This document shows, piece after piece, positions 54,125-62,560 of a DNA stretch of 64,000 bases. The notes beneath the pieces are model-generated. The model saw only the letters and a list, made by a program, of their open reading frames with translations. It searched no databases and had not been told where the DNA came from. A program made the translations under genes and the position numbers. The stretch is from Sulfuricurvum sp. (GTDB lineage Bacteria; Campylobacterota; Campylobacteria; Campylobacterales; Sulfurimonadaceae): positions 248,001-312,000 of the forward strand of contig JAUYRN010000005.1 in the NCBI GenBank assembly GCA_030696775.1. Reading direction: 5' to 3'. Position 1 is the first letter of the stretch; the number at the start of each line of letters is the position of its first letter.

Positions 54125-55378
54125 TTAGGAGTTAGGTTTAGTAACGATTTTTTCTGCGGTTTGATTCAAACGAACCAAACCAGCACCGGTGTAAACATTA
54201 CGAGGGTTCCAAAGTATCCAGCCGCAACTTCCGAAGTCGTCACTTGCTTTGATTTGATCGCGAATCTCTTTGTCTCCGTATACACGACGGTCGAAGGCAT
54301 AGTCTTTAAACGCTTGCAGCCATGGACGGTAGCACAATGGAGAATTGGCTGATTTTAAAAGTGCTTTGTCCAGAGAATGCTTTACAATCTCATAGTTGGC
54401 TTTGACAGGATTTGGAAATCCTGGAATTCCTGCATTAAATCCGCTTGGGTAGAGCATTGGTGAGAGATAATCGACATATGGGGCGAGAGCGTCGACGCGC
54501 TGACCGATTTCGATGTCAGCATCATGCCAGCTTACATAACCGAAAATATCTGCAGAAACGAACACATTATAAGGGGTTAATTGTGTTCGTGCATTTTCTA
54601 AAAATCCTGAAATTGCTTTGACACGATTAGCTTGGGTATTTTCTACGGCAAATTTTATCCCTTTGCGATCAGGAAAGCGGACATAATCAAATTGAACTTC
54701 ATCAAAGCCAGCTGCTGCAGCTTCTTTGGCAATGGAGATGATGTAGTTTTGAGGTTCTTTGTGCGAAGCGTCTATCCAATATAATCCTTCTTTATCTTTG
54801 AACAGCGTTCCATCGGTTTTTTTAACTCCATATTGCGGGTAAGCTGTAATAAAGGGGGTGTCTTTAAAGGAAACAATACGAGCAATGACATAAACTTTCT
54901 CTTTGTGAAGATCTGCTACAAATTTTTTCATGTCTTTAAATAAAATAATATCTTGAGCACCGATTTTATTGGCAATTGGGTTAGCCGTTTTATAGGCGAT
55001 TTGTCCACGATCCATTTTGATATCAATAACGAGAGCGTTGATTTCGGTTGTATGGATCAAATGTTTTGCATTTCCCATGATTTTCCCGCTTGTAGCTCCA
55101 AAACTGGAGAGATAAAGAGCTTTTGGGATGAATCGGTTTAGATACATTTTCCCGCCGGTTGTGTAGAACTTTCGCTCATACCCTACTGCACGGACGCCGA
55201 TAGTTGTAGCTGTGGGAACGGTGAATGAACCGTTGCTGTCACTTCGGTACTCTTTCGTACCTGAAATAATAATGGCATTTTCAATCGGTTTTGAAGTGCC
55301 CTTGTCATAGATGGTTCCTGTGACCATAGCACTCCAACCTAATGTAATAGTGAGTGCTAAAAATACGAATGCTTTCAA
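54125..55378 (-). CDS. Secreted glycoside-hydrolase-like protein (COG1306/DUF4015)
   Basis: The protein probably acts on a polysaccharide outside the inner membrane, but no substrate is known. It has a signal peptide (FVFLALTITLGWSAMV) and an N-terminal Ig-like carboxypeptidase-regulatory domain (GTIYDKGTSKPIENAIIIS). From about residue 90 follows a TIM-barrel COG1306/DUF4015 domain with ALVIDIKMDRGQIAY, VYVIARIVSFKD, AGFDEVQFDYVRFPD (candidate acidic residues) and VSADIFGYVSW. Length 417 is normal for the family. TTG 55378 is the start, with GAGGA 6 nt upstream. Confidence 0.85.
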   Translation of the reverse strand: MKAFVFLALTITLGWSAMVTGTIYDKGTSKPIENAIIISGTKEYRSDSNGSFTVPTATTIGVRAVGYERKFYTTGGKMYLNRFIPKALYLSSFGATSGKIMGNAKHLIHTTEINALVIDIKMDRGQIAYKTANPIANKIGAQDIILFKDMKKFVADLHKEKVYVIARIVSFKDTPFITAYPQYGVKKTDGTLFKDKEGLYWIDASHKEPQNYIISIAKEAAAAGFDEVQFDYVRFPDRKGIKFAVENTQANRVKAISGFLENARTQLTPYNVFVSADIFGYVSWHDADIEIGQRVDALAPYVDYLSPMLYPSGFNAGIPGFPNPVKANYEIVKHSLDKALLKSANSPLCYRPWLQAFKDYAFDRRVYGDKEIRDQIKASDDFGSCGWILWNPRNVYTGAGLVRLNQTAEKIVTKPNS

Positions 55379-55499
55379 TGGGTTTCCTCGGGAATAATCT
55401 TATCGCGCAATAGTAGCAAAAAAAAGCCTATAAATAAGGTATGAAGCCTTAATAGGTTAAAATATGTTAACTAAAATACCACATAAAGGTAATGAAACC

Positions 55500-56876
55500 A
55501 TGTCATTTACGACTTTAGGGCTTAGTGCCCATCTACTTGATACCCTCGAAGCCAAAGGCTATACTCAGCCTACTCCAATTCAGACGCAGGTTATTCCTCT
55601 CGTTTTACGAGGACGCGATATTCTCGGAGCTGCACAAACAGGGACAGGGAAAACCGCTGCATTCGCCCTTCCGATTATTCAAAAATTAGTCAAAGACGTT
55701 GAAGCCACACAATCGAGTGCCCGTGCCCTCGTGATTGTCCCGACGCGTGAACTCGCATCTCAGGTTGCATTGGCGATAGAGTCGTATGCTGAGGGGCTTA
55801 ATATCACCTGTATAGCCCTTTTTGGTGGAGCGAATATGGCACGTCAGGCGAAAGAGCTAGGGGAGGGTGTTGATATCATTGTTGCTACCCCTGGACGATT
55901 GATTGAGCTCAACAAACAAGGTCATATTCCATTGTCTCGAATCCAATATTTGGTTTTTGACGAAGCCGATACGATTTTTGATATGGGCTTTATCCGAGAA
56001 ATCGAACAGATCATTGATCTCCTCCCCGTTAATCGTCAAAATATGCTTTTTTCAGCGACGATGACCCCTTCGGTCAAACAGTTGAGCGAAAAAATCCTCA
56101 AAAAACCGCTTCTCGTCGAGATCGATAATCTTAAAGCCGCCGATATGACCCTTCGCCAAGTCGTTCATCCGGTTGAAAAAGAGCGTAAAAAAGAGTTATT
56201 GTCATTTCTAATCGGCTCCAATAACTATTCACAAGTTCTAATTTTCACCCGAACCAAAGTCGAAGCCGACGAAGTGAGTAGCGAATTGACACTAAGCGGT
56301 CTGAAAAATGTCGTTATCCACGGCAACAAAAAACACGGTGCTAGAGATCGGGCATTAAGTGAGTTTCGAGAGGGGACTGCGCGTATCCTCGTCGCAACCG
56401 ACATTGCTGCACGGGGATTAGATATCGAGGGACTTCCCGTCGTTATTAACTATGACATCCCACATGTCAGTACTGACTATCTCCACCGCATTGGACGAAC
56501 AGGTCGTGCAGGCAATGAGGGGTTGGCAATCACGCTTCTCTCTTCAGGAGAACATCACTCATGGTCGAAAATCATTGCGATGTTGGGAAAAAATGTTGAA
56601 ACCATTCTCGTAGAAGGTTTTGAGCCACCAGCGGATCAAGGATTATTAAAAACACGTGGAAAAAGTATGAGCAAGGATGGCGAGAAAAAAGCTAAAACAG
56701 ACGGTGCATTTGGGAATAAGCGTAAAAAAGCACCGGTTCAACCAAAGTTCATCGGTAAACGCGGACCGCGTGTAGCGCGAGAAGAACCTGTAGACAAGGG
56801 TAATAGTCCAGCCAGAGGCAGTGCTTTTGGGAACAAAAAACCCTCTCCGAGTAAATCAGGCGGACGAGGGAGATAA
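55500..56876 (+). CDS. DEAD-box RNA helicase, RhlE-type, second copy
   Basis: This is a second RhlE-type helicase, with all core motifs: [36 protein letters not shown] and [11 protein letters not shown] use ATG 55500, giving MSFTTLGLSAHLLDTL, because it matches the family start; ATG 55464 would add twelve unconserved residues. The 458-residue product has a tail from about residue 385 that is rich in Lys, Pro, Gly and Arg and differs from the Gly/Arg-rich tail of the copy at 43709. Distinct tails suggest separate targets. No obvious operon partner follows. Confidence 0.93.
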   Translation: MSFTTLGLSAHLLDTLEAKGYTQPTPIQTQVIPLVLRGRDILGAAQTGTGKTAAFALPIIQKLVKDVEATQSSARALVIVPTRELASQVALAIESYAEGLNITCIALFGGANMARQAKELGEGVDIIVATPGRLIELNKQGHIPLSRIQYLVFDEADTIFDMGFIREIEQIIDLLPVNRQNMLFSATMTPSVKQLSEKILKKPLLVEIDNLKAADMTLRQVVHPVEKERKKELLSFLIGSNNYSQVLIFTRTKVEADEVSSELTLSGLKNVVIHGNKKHGARDRALSEFREGTARILVATDIAARGLDIEGLPVVINYDIPHVSTDYLHRIGRTGRAGNEGLAITLLSSGEHHSWSKIIAMLGKNVETILVEGFEPPADQGLLKTRGKSMSKDGEKKAKTDGAFGNKRKKAPVQPKFIGKRGPRVAREEPVDKGNSPARGSAFGNKKPSPSKSGGRGR

Positions 56877-56883
56877 GACTTTA

Positions 56884-57081
56884 TCACGCAAACACATTGC
56901 GTGGATAAAATATCTTCAGACTAACCAGTAATCCACAAATTATCCATAGATATGTCCAGCTAAAAGAAACACCTAAAGCTAGTATAAATAAAGCATACAC
57001 TCCCGAAACAATACAAAACCATCCAGTGACTAATATCATAAAGAGAACTATGATTCGAATAATCGTTCCAACGGTGTTCAT
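56884..57081 (-). CDS. Small two-helix membrane protein
   Basis: The 65-residue product consists almost only of two hydrophobic helices (IIRIIVLFMILVTGWFCIV and WTYLWIICGLLVSLKIF). No family is recognised. Its start overlaps the stop of the DinB-like gene by 4 nt (ATGA), which supports it as a real, coupled gene rather than a chance reading frame. It ends 7 nt from the convergent helicase gene. Confidence 0.6.
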   Translation of the reverse strand: MNTVGTIIRIIVLFMILVTGWFCIVSGVYALFILALGVSFSWTYLWIICGLLVSLKIFYPRNVFA

Positions 57082-57650
57082 CGATTTTCCTTTAGAGATT
57101 TTATAATCGCTTGAATCTGTCGTCGGTGTATAAAGGTATGCATGTACATAAAAGCATTCCAGTCAAAGTTGTTAAACGATCTGAACCATGGATGGGGTTT
57201 TGTCATGTTGGATTGTTTTTTGGGCATTTGTGCAAAAAATTTCTCATATTCACCGTAGAAAGTTTTAAAATCATTGAGTGTGCCGGAACGATTGGTAAAG
57301 GGTTTGACTCCTTCAATAGTGACAGCTTCCTCGTAAGATTTTTCATCTGAGAGGGATGCAATAATATCACTTACTTTACGTCCGGTAATGCAGAGATGCT
57401 CGATGACCATATTGAGGGAAAACTGGCGAGAGTGATCTTCAATTGCAAATGTTTTATCAATAATAACTTGACGCAGACGTTCCTCTTCACTTAATGTCTC
57501 TAAAAGTTCTATTATACGTCGTGTCTCACGTGTAAATAGCCAAAATGAGATGTGCCACGTAAAAAATATTCGTACTGCCGGTATGAGTAAGATCCGAATC
57601 ACTAGAAACTCTCCTCTAGGCAATCCTCCTCCTGGTTTTCCCTCTACCAT
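57078..57650 (-). CDS. DinB/DUF1569-like protein
   Basis: DinB-type four-helix bundles are often metal- and thiol-dependent transferases. The 190-residue product has the three expected histidines: one in SLNMVIEHLCITG and two in YMHTFIHRRQIQAI near the C-terminus. The N-terminus, after GKPGGGLPRGEF, is unusually hydrophobic (LVIRILLIPAVRIFF) and may touch the membrane. The ATG at 57650 has AAGGAGATGGA upstream. The gene diverges from the TetR gene and is coupled to a small membrane protein. Control by that regulator is plausible. Function is unknown. Confidence 0.72.
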   Translation of the reverse strand: MVEGKPGGGLPRGEFLVIRILLIPAVRIFFTWHISFWLFTRETRRIIELLETLSEEERLRQVIIDKTFAIEDHSRQFSLNMVIEHLCITGRKVSDIIASLSDEKSYEEAVTIEGVKPFTNRSGTLNDFKTFYGEYEKFFAQMPKKQSNMTKPHPWFRSFNNFDWNAFMYMHTFIHRRQIQAIIKSLKENR

Positions 57651-57680
57651 TCCATCTCCTTAATCAATCTAATGAGTACA

Positions 57681-57718
57681 TAATAATACTAGTATTCTAA
57701 AAAGTAACTTATTATTAG
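57681..57718. promoter_or_regulatory. Candidate TetR operator region
   Basis: In the 131-nt gap between the DinB-like gene and the TetR gene there is a perfect 12-bp palindrome, AATACTAGTATT (57685-57696). A wider inverted pair, TAATAATA and TTATTATTA, lies around it (57681-57688 and 57710-57718). The regulator gene next to it makes this a plausible operator for both directions, but AT-rich palindromes are common. Confidence 0.45.
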
Positions 57719-57781
57719 TGTAATTACTCTAATAATATATTTGATGTTCGTATTATGACTCTAAATATGGTAAGATTTTGT

Positions 57782-58411
57782 ATGAAAAAACTCAAAAAAA
57801 TAACAACAAAAGAGCGAATCAAAACAGCAGCAATCCAACTGTTTAACGATCAGGATTCTCTTTCGGTCACGACTAACCATATTGCTAAAGCAGCGGGAAT
57901 CTCAGCCGGGAATCTCTATTACCATTACCGCAACAAAGAGGAGATCATTCGAGAAATCTATGATGAGATGTCACAGAAGTTTGAATCGTTTCAAAGTTTT
58001 GAAGCGATTTTGACCTCTGAAAACCCTCTGAAAACACTTGATGAGTCGTTTGAACGTAATGGTGAGATGTTTTGGGAATACCGATTTTTGATGAGAGATG
58101 CACCTGTGCTCATGGCACTTGATAACGAACTCAAACGTGTATTTGTCGTTAATCAGGAGAAGCGAATCACACAGATTGCAGGGGTAATCAAGTTTTTTAT
58201 TAGTGAAGAGATTTTAGAAAATATACCAAAAGAAGAAATTTTACTTCGTGCAAAAGTTTATTGGTTTGTAACCGCATATTGGCAAGTATTTGCTTCGATG
58301 AATGAAGAGGTGACCCGAGAATCGATTCGGGAGACTAAAGAAGCGATGTTTAAAATCCATCTTAAGCCTTTTCTTTCAGAAAAAGGTCTTGAGATGATGG
58401 ATAGAGTATAG
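57782..58411 (+). CDS. TetR family transcriptional regulator
   Basis: TetR proteins are ligand-sensing dimeric repressors. The 209-residue product starts at ATG 57782 (MKKLKKITTKERIKTAAIQL); upstream in-frame ATGs at 57755 and 57767 add no conserved residues. The helix-turn-helix is ISAGNLYYHYRNKEEIIREI, followed by a ligand-binding domain of about 150 residues with FWEYRFLMRDAPVL and VYWFVTAYWQVFAS, as in the TetR_C-type set with acyl or hydrophobic ligands. It diverges from the DinB-like pair and probably controls it and itself. Confidence 0.88.
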   Translation: MKKLKKITTKERIKTAAIQLFNDQDSLSVTTNHIAKAAGISAGNLYYHYRNKEEIIREIYDEMSQKFESFQSFEAILTSENPLKTLDESFERNGEMFWEYRFLMRDAPVLMALDNELKRVFVVNQEKRITQIAGVIKFFISEEILENIPKEEILLRAKVYWFVTAYWQVFASMNEEVTRESIRETKEAMFKIHLKPFLSEKGLEMMDRV

Positions 58412-58443
58412 TTTATCAGAAAACTTTTTTCATGATGTGTGAA

Positions 58444-58929
58444 TTAATGCTCACATCCACATCCATGCTCATGATTTAATATCTCATGAATCTCTTCTTT
58501 TGATGCTTCATGTATATCTAGAACGGTTCCCTCAAATACGAGATCCATTCCTGCTAGGGGATGATTTCCATCGAGTGTAGCTTTGTCTCCGTCTATTTCG
58601 GAAACCATATAAATCGTTATGTCTTCAGAGTCATCATCCATGTAGCCGTCGATTTCCATCCCTACGGTTAATCCCTCAGGGAGTTCGCTTAAATCTTCGG
58701 TTAAAACCAATTCTGGATCATATTGACCAAATGCTTGTTCGCAGCTTAGGGTTATTTTAAAGGTATCACCGATACTTTTTCCCTCTAATACGTCTTCTAC
58801 CGTTTTAAAAATATGACCATAGTTACCGTGTAGATAGATAATAGGCTCTTCTTCTTCGTGAAGGAGTTTTCCCTCTGTATCATTGATGTGATAATCGACA
58901 GTGACAAGGCAATCTTTTGTGATGTTCAT
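58444..58929 (-). CDS. slyD: SlyD-type FKBP peptidyl-prolyl isomerase
   Basis: SlyD is a cytosolic prolyl isomerase, chaperone and nickel-binding protein used in [NiFe]-hydrogenase maturation. The 161-residue product has the FKBP core with an IF insertion. FKBP hallmarks are VTVDYHINDTEGKLL and the later TLDGNHPLAGMDLVFEGTV. The short C-terminal tail NHEHGCGCEH is a His/Cys metal-binding segment, shorter than in Escherichia coli SlyD. It starts 8 nt after modC, so it appears to belong to the mod unit, an uncommon pairing that suggests a link between molybdenum and nickel enzyme assembly. Confidence 0.92.
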   Translation of the reverse strand: MNITKDCLVTVDYHINDTEGKLLHEEEEPIIYLHGNYGHIFKTVEDVLEGKSIGDTFKITLSCEQAFGQYDPELVLTEDLSELPEGLTVGMEIDGYMDDDSEDITIYMVSEIDGDKATLDGNHPLAGMDLVFEGTVLDIHEASKEEIHEILNHEHGCGCEH

Positions 58930-58937
58930 GTGGTTCC

Positions 58938-59813
58938 TTAGGATAGTGGTATAAGAATGGGATTAAATGCTTTAGAAGAAATTATAGCGCGTCCGCCTAT
59001 ACATAGGGCTGAAGCCTCTGTAGAGCTTACGACGGTACGGACGACTGAAGAACCCACGAGTAGGGTGATGATGAAGGCAGGGAAATCCTCTTCGATTTTG
59101 AGGACTTCACCGATTAGTTGGAGTTTACCGCTGAGGGTTTGCGGGGAGAAAAATTCCATCGGTGGGCAAATGCGTTTAATGCGTCCCAATTCGATTACCG
59201 CGAGACGATCAGAGAGTTTAACCGTTTCTGCGATGTCGTGGCTTACGAGTAGCGTTGTAACGCCTAAACGACTGTGAATGAGGGATAGTTCGTCTTGGAG
59301 CTTCTGACGCATGGAAGGGTCGAGAGCAGAGAGAGGTTCATCCAGTAGGAGAATTTTTGGATGACGAACCAGTGCACGTGCGAGGGCAACGCGCTGTTTT
59401 TGCCCTCCTGAGAGGGTTGAGGGAAGACGATTTGAAAGAGCGGTGAGTTCGACAAGCTCAATCAGTTCATCGACATTGTGGCGCTGATCGGTTGTTTCTG
59501 CGGCAAAGAGGAGATTCTCCCGAACGGTCATGGTGGGGAAGAGAGCGTAGTCTTGGAATACAAACCCGATACTTCGATTTTGAGGAGGTAGATTGATTTT
59601 TTGACTGCTGTCAAACCACACGTCGCCATCTACTACTATCACACCGCTATCAGGTTTCTCCAGACCTGCGATCATCCTCATAAGTGTTGTCTTTCCTACT
59701 CCTGATGGACCGAAGAGGGTGAGGAATTCACTATCATTGATCGAGAGTTCAAAATGGGCGTTGATTGCTCCTTCGGCAGTGTTGAGACGTTTAGTAACAT
59801 TCACTAAAATCAT
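58938..59813 (-). CDS. modC: Molybdate ABC transporter ATP-binding protein
   Basis: ModC powers molybdate uptake through ModB. The 291-residue product has Walker A GPSGVGKTT, the signature LSGGQKQRVALARALV, Walker B ILLLDEPLSALD and the switch His in LLVSHDIAET. A C-terminal region of about 60-80 residues could be a reduced TOBE-type domain. It overlaps modB by 4 nt. Assignment to molybdate rather than sulfate or iron rests on the neighbours modB, mop and modD. Confidence 0.92.
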   Translation of the reverse strand: MILVNVTKRLNTAEGAINAHFELSINDSEFLTLFGPSGVGKTTLMRMIAGLEKPDSGVIVVDGDVWFDSSQKINLPPQNRSIGFVFQDYALFPTMTVRENLLFAAETTDQRHNVDELIELVELTALSNRLPSTLSGGQKQRVALARALVRHPKILLLDEPLSALDPSMRQKLQDELSLIHSRLGVTTLLVSHDIAETVKLSDRLAVIELGRIKRICPPMEFFSPQTLSGKLQLIGEVLKIEEDFPAFIITLLVGSSVVRTVVSSTEASALCIGGRAIISSKAFNPILIPLS

Positions 59814-60484
59814 TTGATCTCTCCAAGTGATTTTTTGTTCAGGGTATAAACGAGAAGAAGGATGGAAAATGTCACAACAAAAAGAGTGAGGGCATATTGG
59901 TGTGCCATAGCGTAGTTGAGTGATTCGACTTCGTCATAAATCGCAATGGAGGCGACACGGGTTTCTCCGGGAATATTTCCTCCAATCATCAAAATAACAC
60001 CGAACTCTCCAACCGTGTGAGCAAACGCGAGAATGATTCCTGAAATAAGGCCGTGACGGATGGTGGGGAGGATAACTTTGACCATTGTTTCGATTTTAGA
60101 TTTACCGAGAGTATAAGACGCTTCGATGATTGAAAGAGGAACTTGGGAAAGTGCCGACTGGATCGGGTGCACCATGAACGGTAAACTAAAGAGCACTGAG
60201 CCTACCACTAACCCCTCAAAACTAAATGCCAAGCGGATACCATGTTCTGTGAGAAAACTTCCGATTGCCGATGCAGGACTGAATGCCAGGAGGAGATAAA
60301 ATCCCAATACCGATGGAGGAAGGACGAGGGGCATAGAGACAATGGTTTCGATGATGCTTTTAAACCGTATTTTACTAAAGACCAAAAAAGAGGCGAGAGG
60401 AATCGCAATAATGAGCAATATCAGTGTCGTAACGGCGGCAAGCTTAAAAGTCAGCGCCATCGTGGTTAAGAATTCAGATTCCAT
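59810..60484 (-). CDS. modB: Molybdate ABC transporter permease
   Basis: ModB is the membrane channel of the molybdate importer. I start it at ATG 60484 (MESEFLTTMALTFKLAAVTT), with GAGG upstream, because the preceding in-frame residues overlap the mop gene and do not look like ModB. The 224-residue product has about five hydrophobic helices and the EAA loop near EASYTLGKSKIETMVKVILP. The GEFGVILMIGGNIPGET segment is typical of ModB. It overlaps both mop (11 nt) and modC (4 nt). Confidence 0.93.
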   Translation of the reverse strand: MESEFLTTMALTFKLAAVTTLILLIIAIPLASFLVFSKIRFKSIIETIVSMPLVLPPSVLGFYLLLAFSPASAIGSFLTEHGIRLAFSFEGLVVGSVLFSLPFMVHPIQSALSQVPLSIIEASYTLGKSKIETMVKVILPTIRHGLISGIILAFAHTVGEFGVILMIGGNIPGETRVASIAIYDEVESLNYAMAHQYALTLFVVTFSILLLVYTLNKKSLGEIK

Positions 60485-60875
60485 TTGGGCCTCGCAGCAG
60501 TGAAATTTCGGAGGGTTGTACCATCCAGAATAGGTTATCGCCTTCACGTATATCGAGGGTATCGAATGTTAGGCTAGGAACCAGCGCAATAACGGTTGAA
60601 TCGCCATAGGTGAGGGTGATTTGGGATAGGACAATTCCACGCTCTATTTTTTGAACGGAGGCGCGTTGAATATTGGCGGTGGTTTGTGTATAGGTTTGCG
60701 AGAGGATTACTTCAGTCTCTTTGAATGCCAAGGTGACATTTGTCCTTACTAAATTCTCTGGATCGGAGGCTTCAGCGAGGAGAAGGTGAAACGAATCGTC
60801 TCCCACTTCTACGGTCAGGATACTAAGGTGCTCTGAGGAAGTTACAGATTTGATGGTAGCGGGTAAAATATTCAT
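60474..60875 (-). CDS. Molybdopterin-binding-type (TOBE) protein, Mop-like
   Basis: Mop/TOBE proteins bind molybdate or tungstate in the cytosol, for storage or sensing. The 133-residue product has two TOBE-like repeats. The first starts ILPATIKSVTSSEHLSILTV, and the second contains RASVQKIERGIVLSQITLTYG and ends LREGDN-like IREGDNLFWMVQPSEISL. It lacks a DNA-binding domain, so it is not ModE. It overlaps modD by 4 nt and modB by 11 nt. Confidence 0.82.
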   Translation of the reverse strand: MNILPATIKSVTSSEHLSILTVEVGDDSFHLLLAEASDPENLVRTNVTLAFKETEVILSQTYTQTTANIQRASVQKIERGIVLSQITLTYGDSTVIALVPSLTFDTLDIREGDNLFWMVQPSEISLLRGPNGI

Positions 60876-61720
60876 AAAGGCTCTATTTTTACTTTTATAT
60901 CGGCAGGCTGTGCGCTGTAAGGCGATGAGGTTACGATCATATCGACTCCCGTGCTTGCATATTCGGCGATATTTTTGACGCTGATCCCTCCTGTTGCGAT
61001 GAGAATAATGTGGGGATATTCGGCTCGAAGAGTACGTACCGCATCGGAGAGTTTGGTTAGAGGCATTTTTTCGAGTTGGAGAATATCGGCTCCCATAGTG
61101 GCGAACTTCAACCCCTCTTCCAGTGTCTCAGCTTCCATCACAATCTTTTTCTCTGGATTTGCTTTTTTGACTTTATTTAGTGCTTCTGAAAATGCCTCAT
61201 CGGTTGGAAAGAAGATTCGGTGATATTCAAATACGAGGATCGATTCGGAGAGTCCCAGACGATGAGCGACACCTCCTCCTGATTCGACTGCTTTGATCGC
61301 AATTTTTTTCGTAAAAGGAGTGGTTTTGCGGGTGGTAGCGACGACGATGTCGGGGTTGATAGTACGTGCTAAAAGTACCGCTTCACGGGTGTAGGTGGCA
61401 ATTCCACCTGCATAGTCGAGGAGATTTTGGACGCTTTTCCAAATTCGGTGACATTGTCCTGCTTCACCGTGTGCTTCTAAAAAGATGCTTTTGGGTGGAA
61501 CAAGGGTTCCTGATTTGATAAAACCGTCGATTTCTAATCCATAGAGTCCGCACAGTCTAACTGCTTCTTCGGTACACGAAGCCACAAGCGGACGATCGCG
61601 GGTAGAAAAAGTGATACGGGCACGTTGTGTATCGATTCCGAGGCTTTTCGTGGTCAAATCGCCGTAAGGGACATCTTCGGCAAGGATGAGTTCAAGTTCA
61701 TGGTCACTAAGTAAAATCAT
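60872..61720 (-). CDS. modD: ModD (nicotinate-nucleotide pyrophosphorylase-like protein of mod operons)
   Basis: ModD resembles quinolinate phosphoribosyltransferase (NadC) but is found in molybdate operons; its reaction is not settled. The start is ATG 61720, with GGAGAC 6 nt upstream, overlapping the methyltransferase stop (ATGA). The 282-residue product has EDVPYGDLTTKSLGID at the N-terminus and the ATTRKTTPFTKKIAIKAVESGGGVAHR stretch of the family, shown here only by its ends. The C-terminal barrel has ILIATGGISVKNIAEY. A true NadC is possible, but the operon favours ModD. Confidence 0.88.
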   Translation of the reverse strand: MILLSDHELELILAEDVPYGDLTTKSLGIDTQRARITFSTRDRPLVASCTEEAVRLCGLYGLEIDGFIKSGTLVPPKSIFLEAHGEAGQCHRIWKSVQNLLDYAGGIATYTREAVLLARTINPDIVVATTRKTTPFTKKIAIKAVESGGGVAHRLGLSESILVFEYHRIFFPTDEAFSEALNKVKKANPEKKIVMEAETLEEGLKFATMGADILQLEKMPLTKLSDAVRTLRAEYPHIILIATGGISVKNIAEYASTGVDMIVTSSPYSAQPADIKVKIEPL

Positions 61721-62511
61721 TTGGATGTCTCCCATCCGATAAATGCCCAGTTAACAGCGCGGGGAGGGCGATTTTGCTTTACAATCACTTCACGGTAATA
61801 CTCTCGTGCATTAAGTTGCTGCTCTTCATTAAGATCGTGTACACTCCAAATCAAAGAGTCTATGAATTCCTCTTCATTGCCGCTTCGAACACTTCCACGT
61901 CCTGTTTCGATGTAGTCAACGCGGGGGAGGAACCCTTGAGTATATAGGATGACAGGGATATACCAATAGTCAGGTTTAGTTTTGACCTTTTTTCCAATGT
62001 AGTCGAGGATATTCATATCGACGAAACTTCCTCCCACTTTGTAGGTTAGGTAACACGCTTTGCTCGCATGCGACGACATTTTAGAGAGGGCGGTTTCCAC
62101 ATCGGAAACTTCCATCGAACGAGATGCCACGACGATGTCAGCTTGCGGTAAAGCACTCCAATCATCTTCCCAGCTGAGATGATACGTCTTAATATTCGTG
62201 ATCCCTTCGCGTGCAGCGTAGGCTTTTAATTCTTCGAGCATTTGGGCTGAAAAGTCGATGGCAATCACTTCTTTGACTTTTTTTGCAAGCGGGATCGCCA
62301 ATGTTCCAGGTCCGCATCCGATGTCTAAAACGACTTCATCTCCGGTGATGTTCATACGGGAAATAAAATCGTTTACGTAAGGGCTGTTTATTGTCGATTG
62401 TGCCATATCAGCTGATTTCTCATCCCAATCACTGCTGGTTTTACCTTTAAAATCGGTGGTGGCTTTGTGCTCACGGTACATTGCGGCAAAGTCGATAGGT
62501 TCTAAAAACAT
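61717..62511 (-). CDS. Class I SAM-dependent methyltransferase of the mod unit
   Basis: The 264-residue product has the SAM fold with motif I VVLDIGCGPGTLAIPLA, an acidic residue after VIAIDFS, and motif post-II around PQADIVVASRSMEV. A lysine- and Glu-rich C-terminal half follows, containing DLIWSVHDLNEEQQLNARE. Substrate is unknown. It is the first gene of the mod unit and overlaps modD by 4 nt. Association with modD suggests it acts on a metal-cofactor precursor or related compound, which is inference from context alone. Confidence 0.85.
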   Translation of the reverse strand: MFLEPIDFAAMYREHKATTDFKGKTSSDWDEKSADMAQSTINSPYVNDFISRMNITGDEVVLDIGCGPGTLAIPLAKKVKEVIAIDFSAQMLEELKAYAAREGITNIKTYHLSWEDDWSALPQADIVVASRSMEVSDVETALSKMSSHASKACYLTYKVGGSFVDMNILDYIGKKVKTKPDYWYIPVILYTQGFLPRVDYIETGRGSVRSGNEEEFIDSLIWSVHDLNEEQQLNAREYYREVIVKQNRPPRAVNWAFIGWETSK

Positions 62512-62534
62512 TGAGGCTCCTGAATAATTCTTTA

Positions 62535-62540
62535 ATTATA
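62535..62540 (-). promoter_or_regulatory. -10 box for the mod unit
   Basis: TATAAT on the minus strand (context GCAGTATAATTAAAG) lies 24 nt before the methyltransferase start. The 49-nt gap to the porin leaves no room for a molybdenum-cofactor riboswitch. Confidence 0.55.
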
Positions 62541-62560
62541 CTGCAATCTTCATACTAAGA

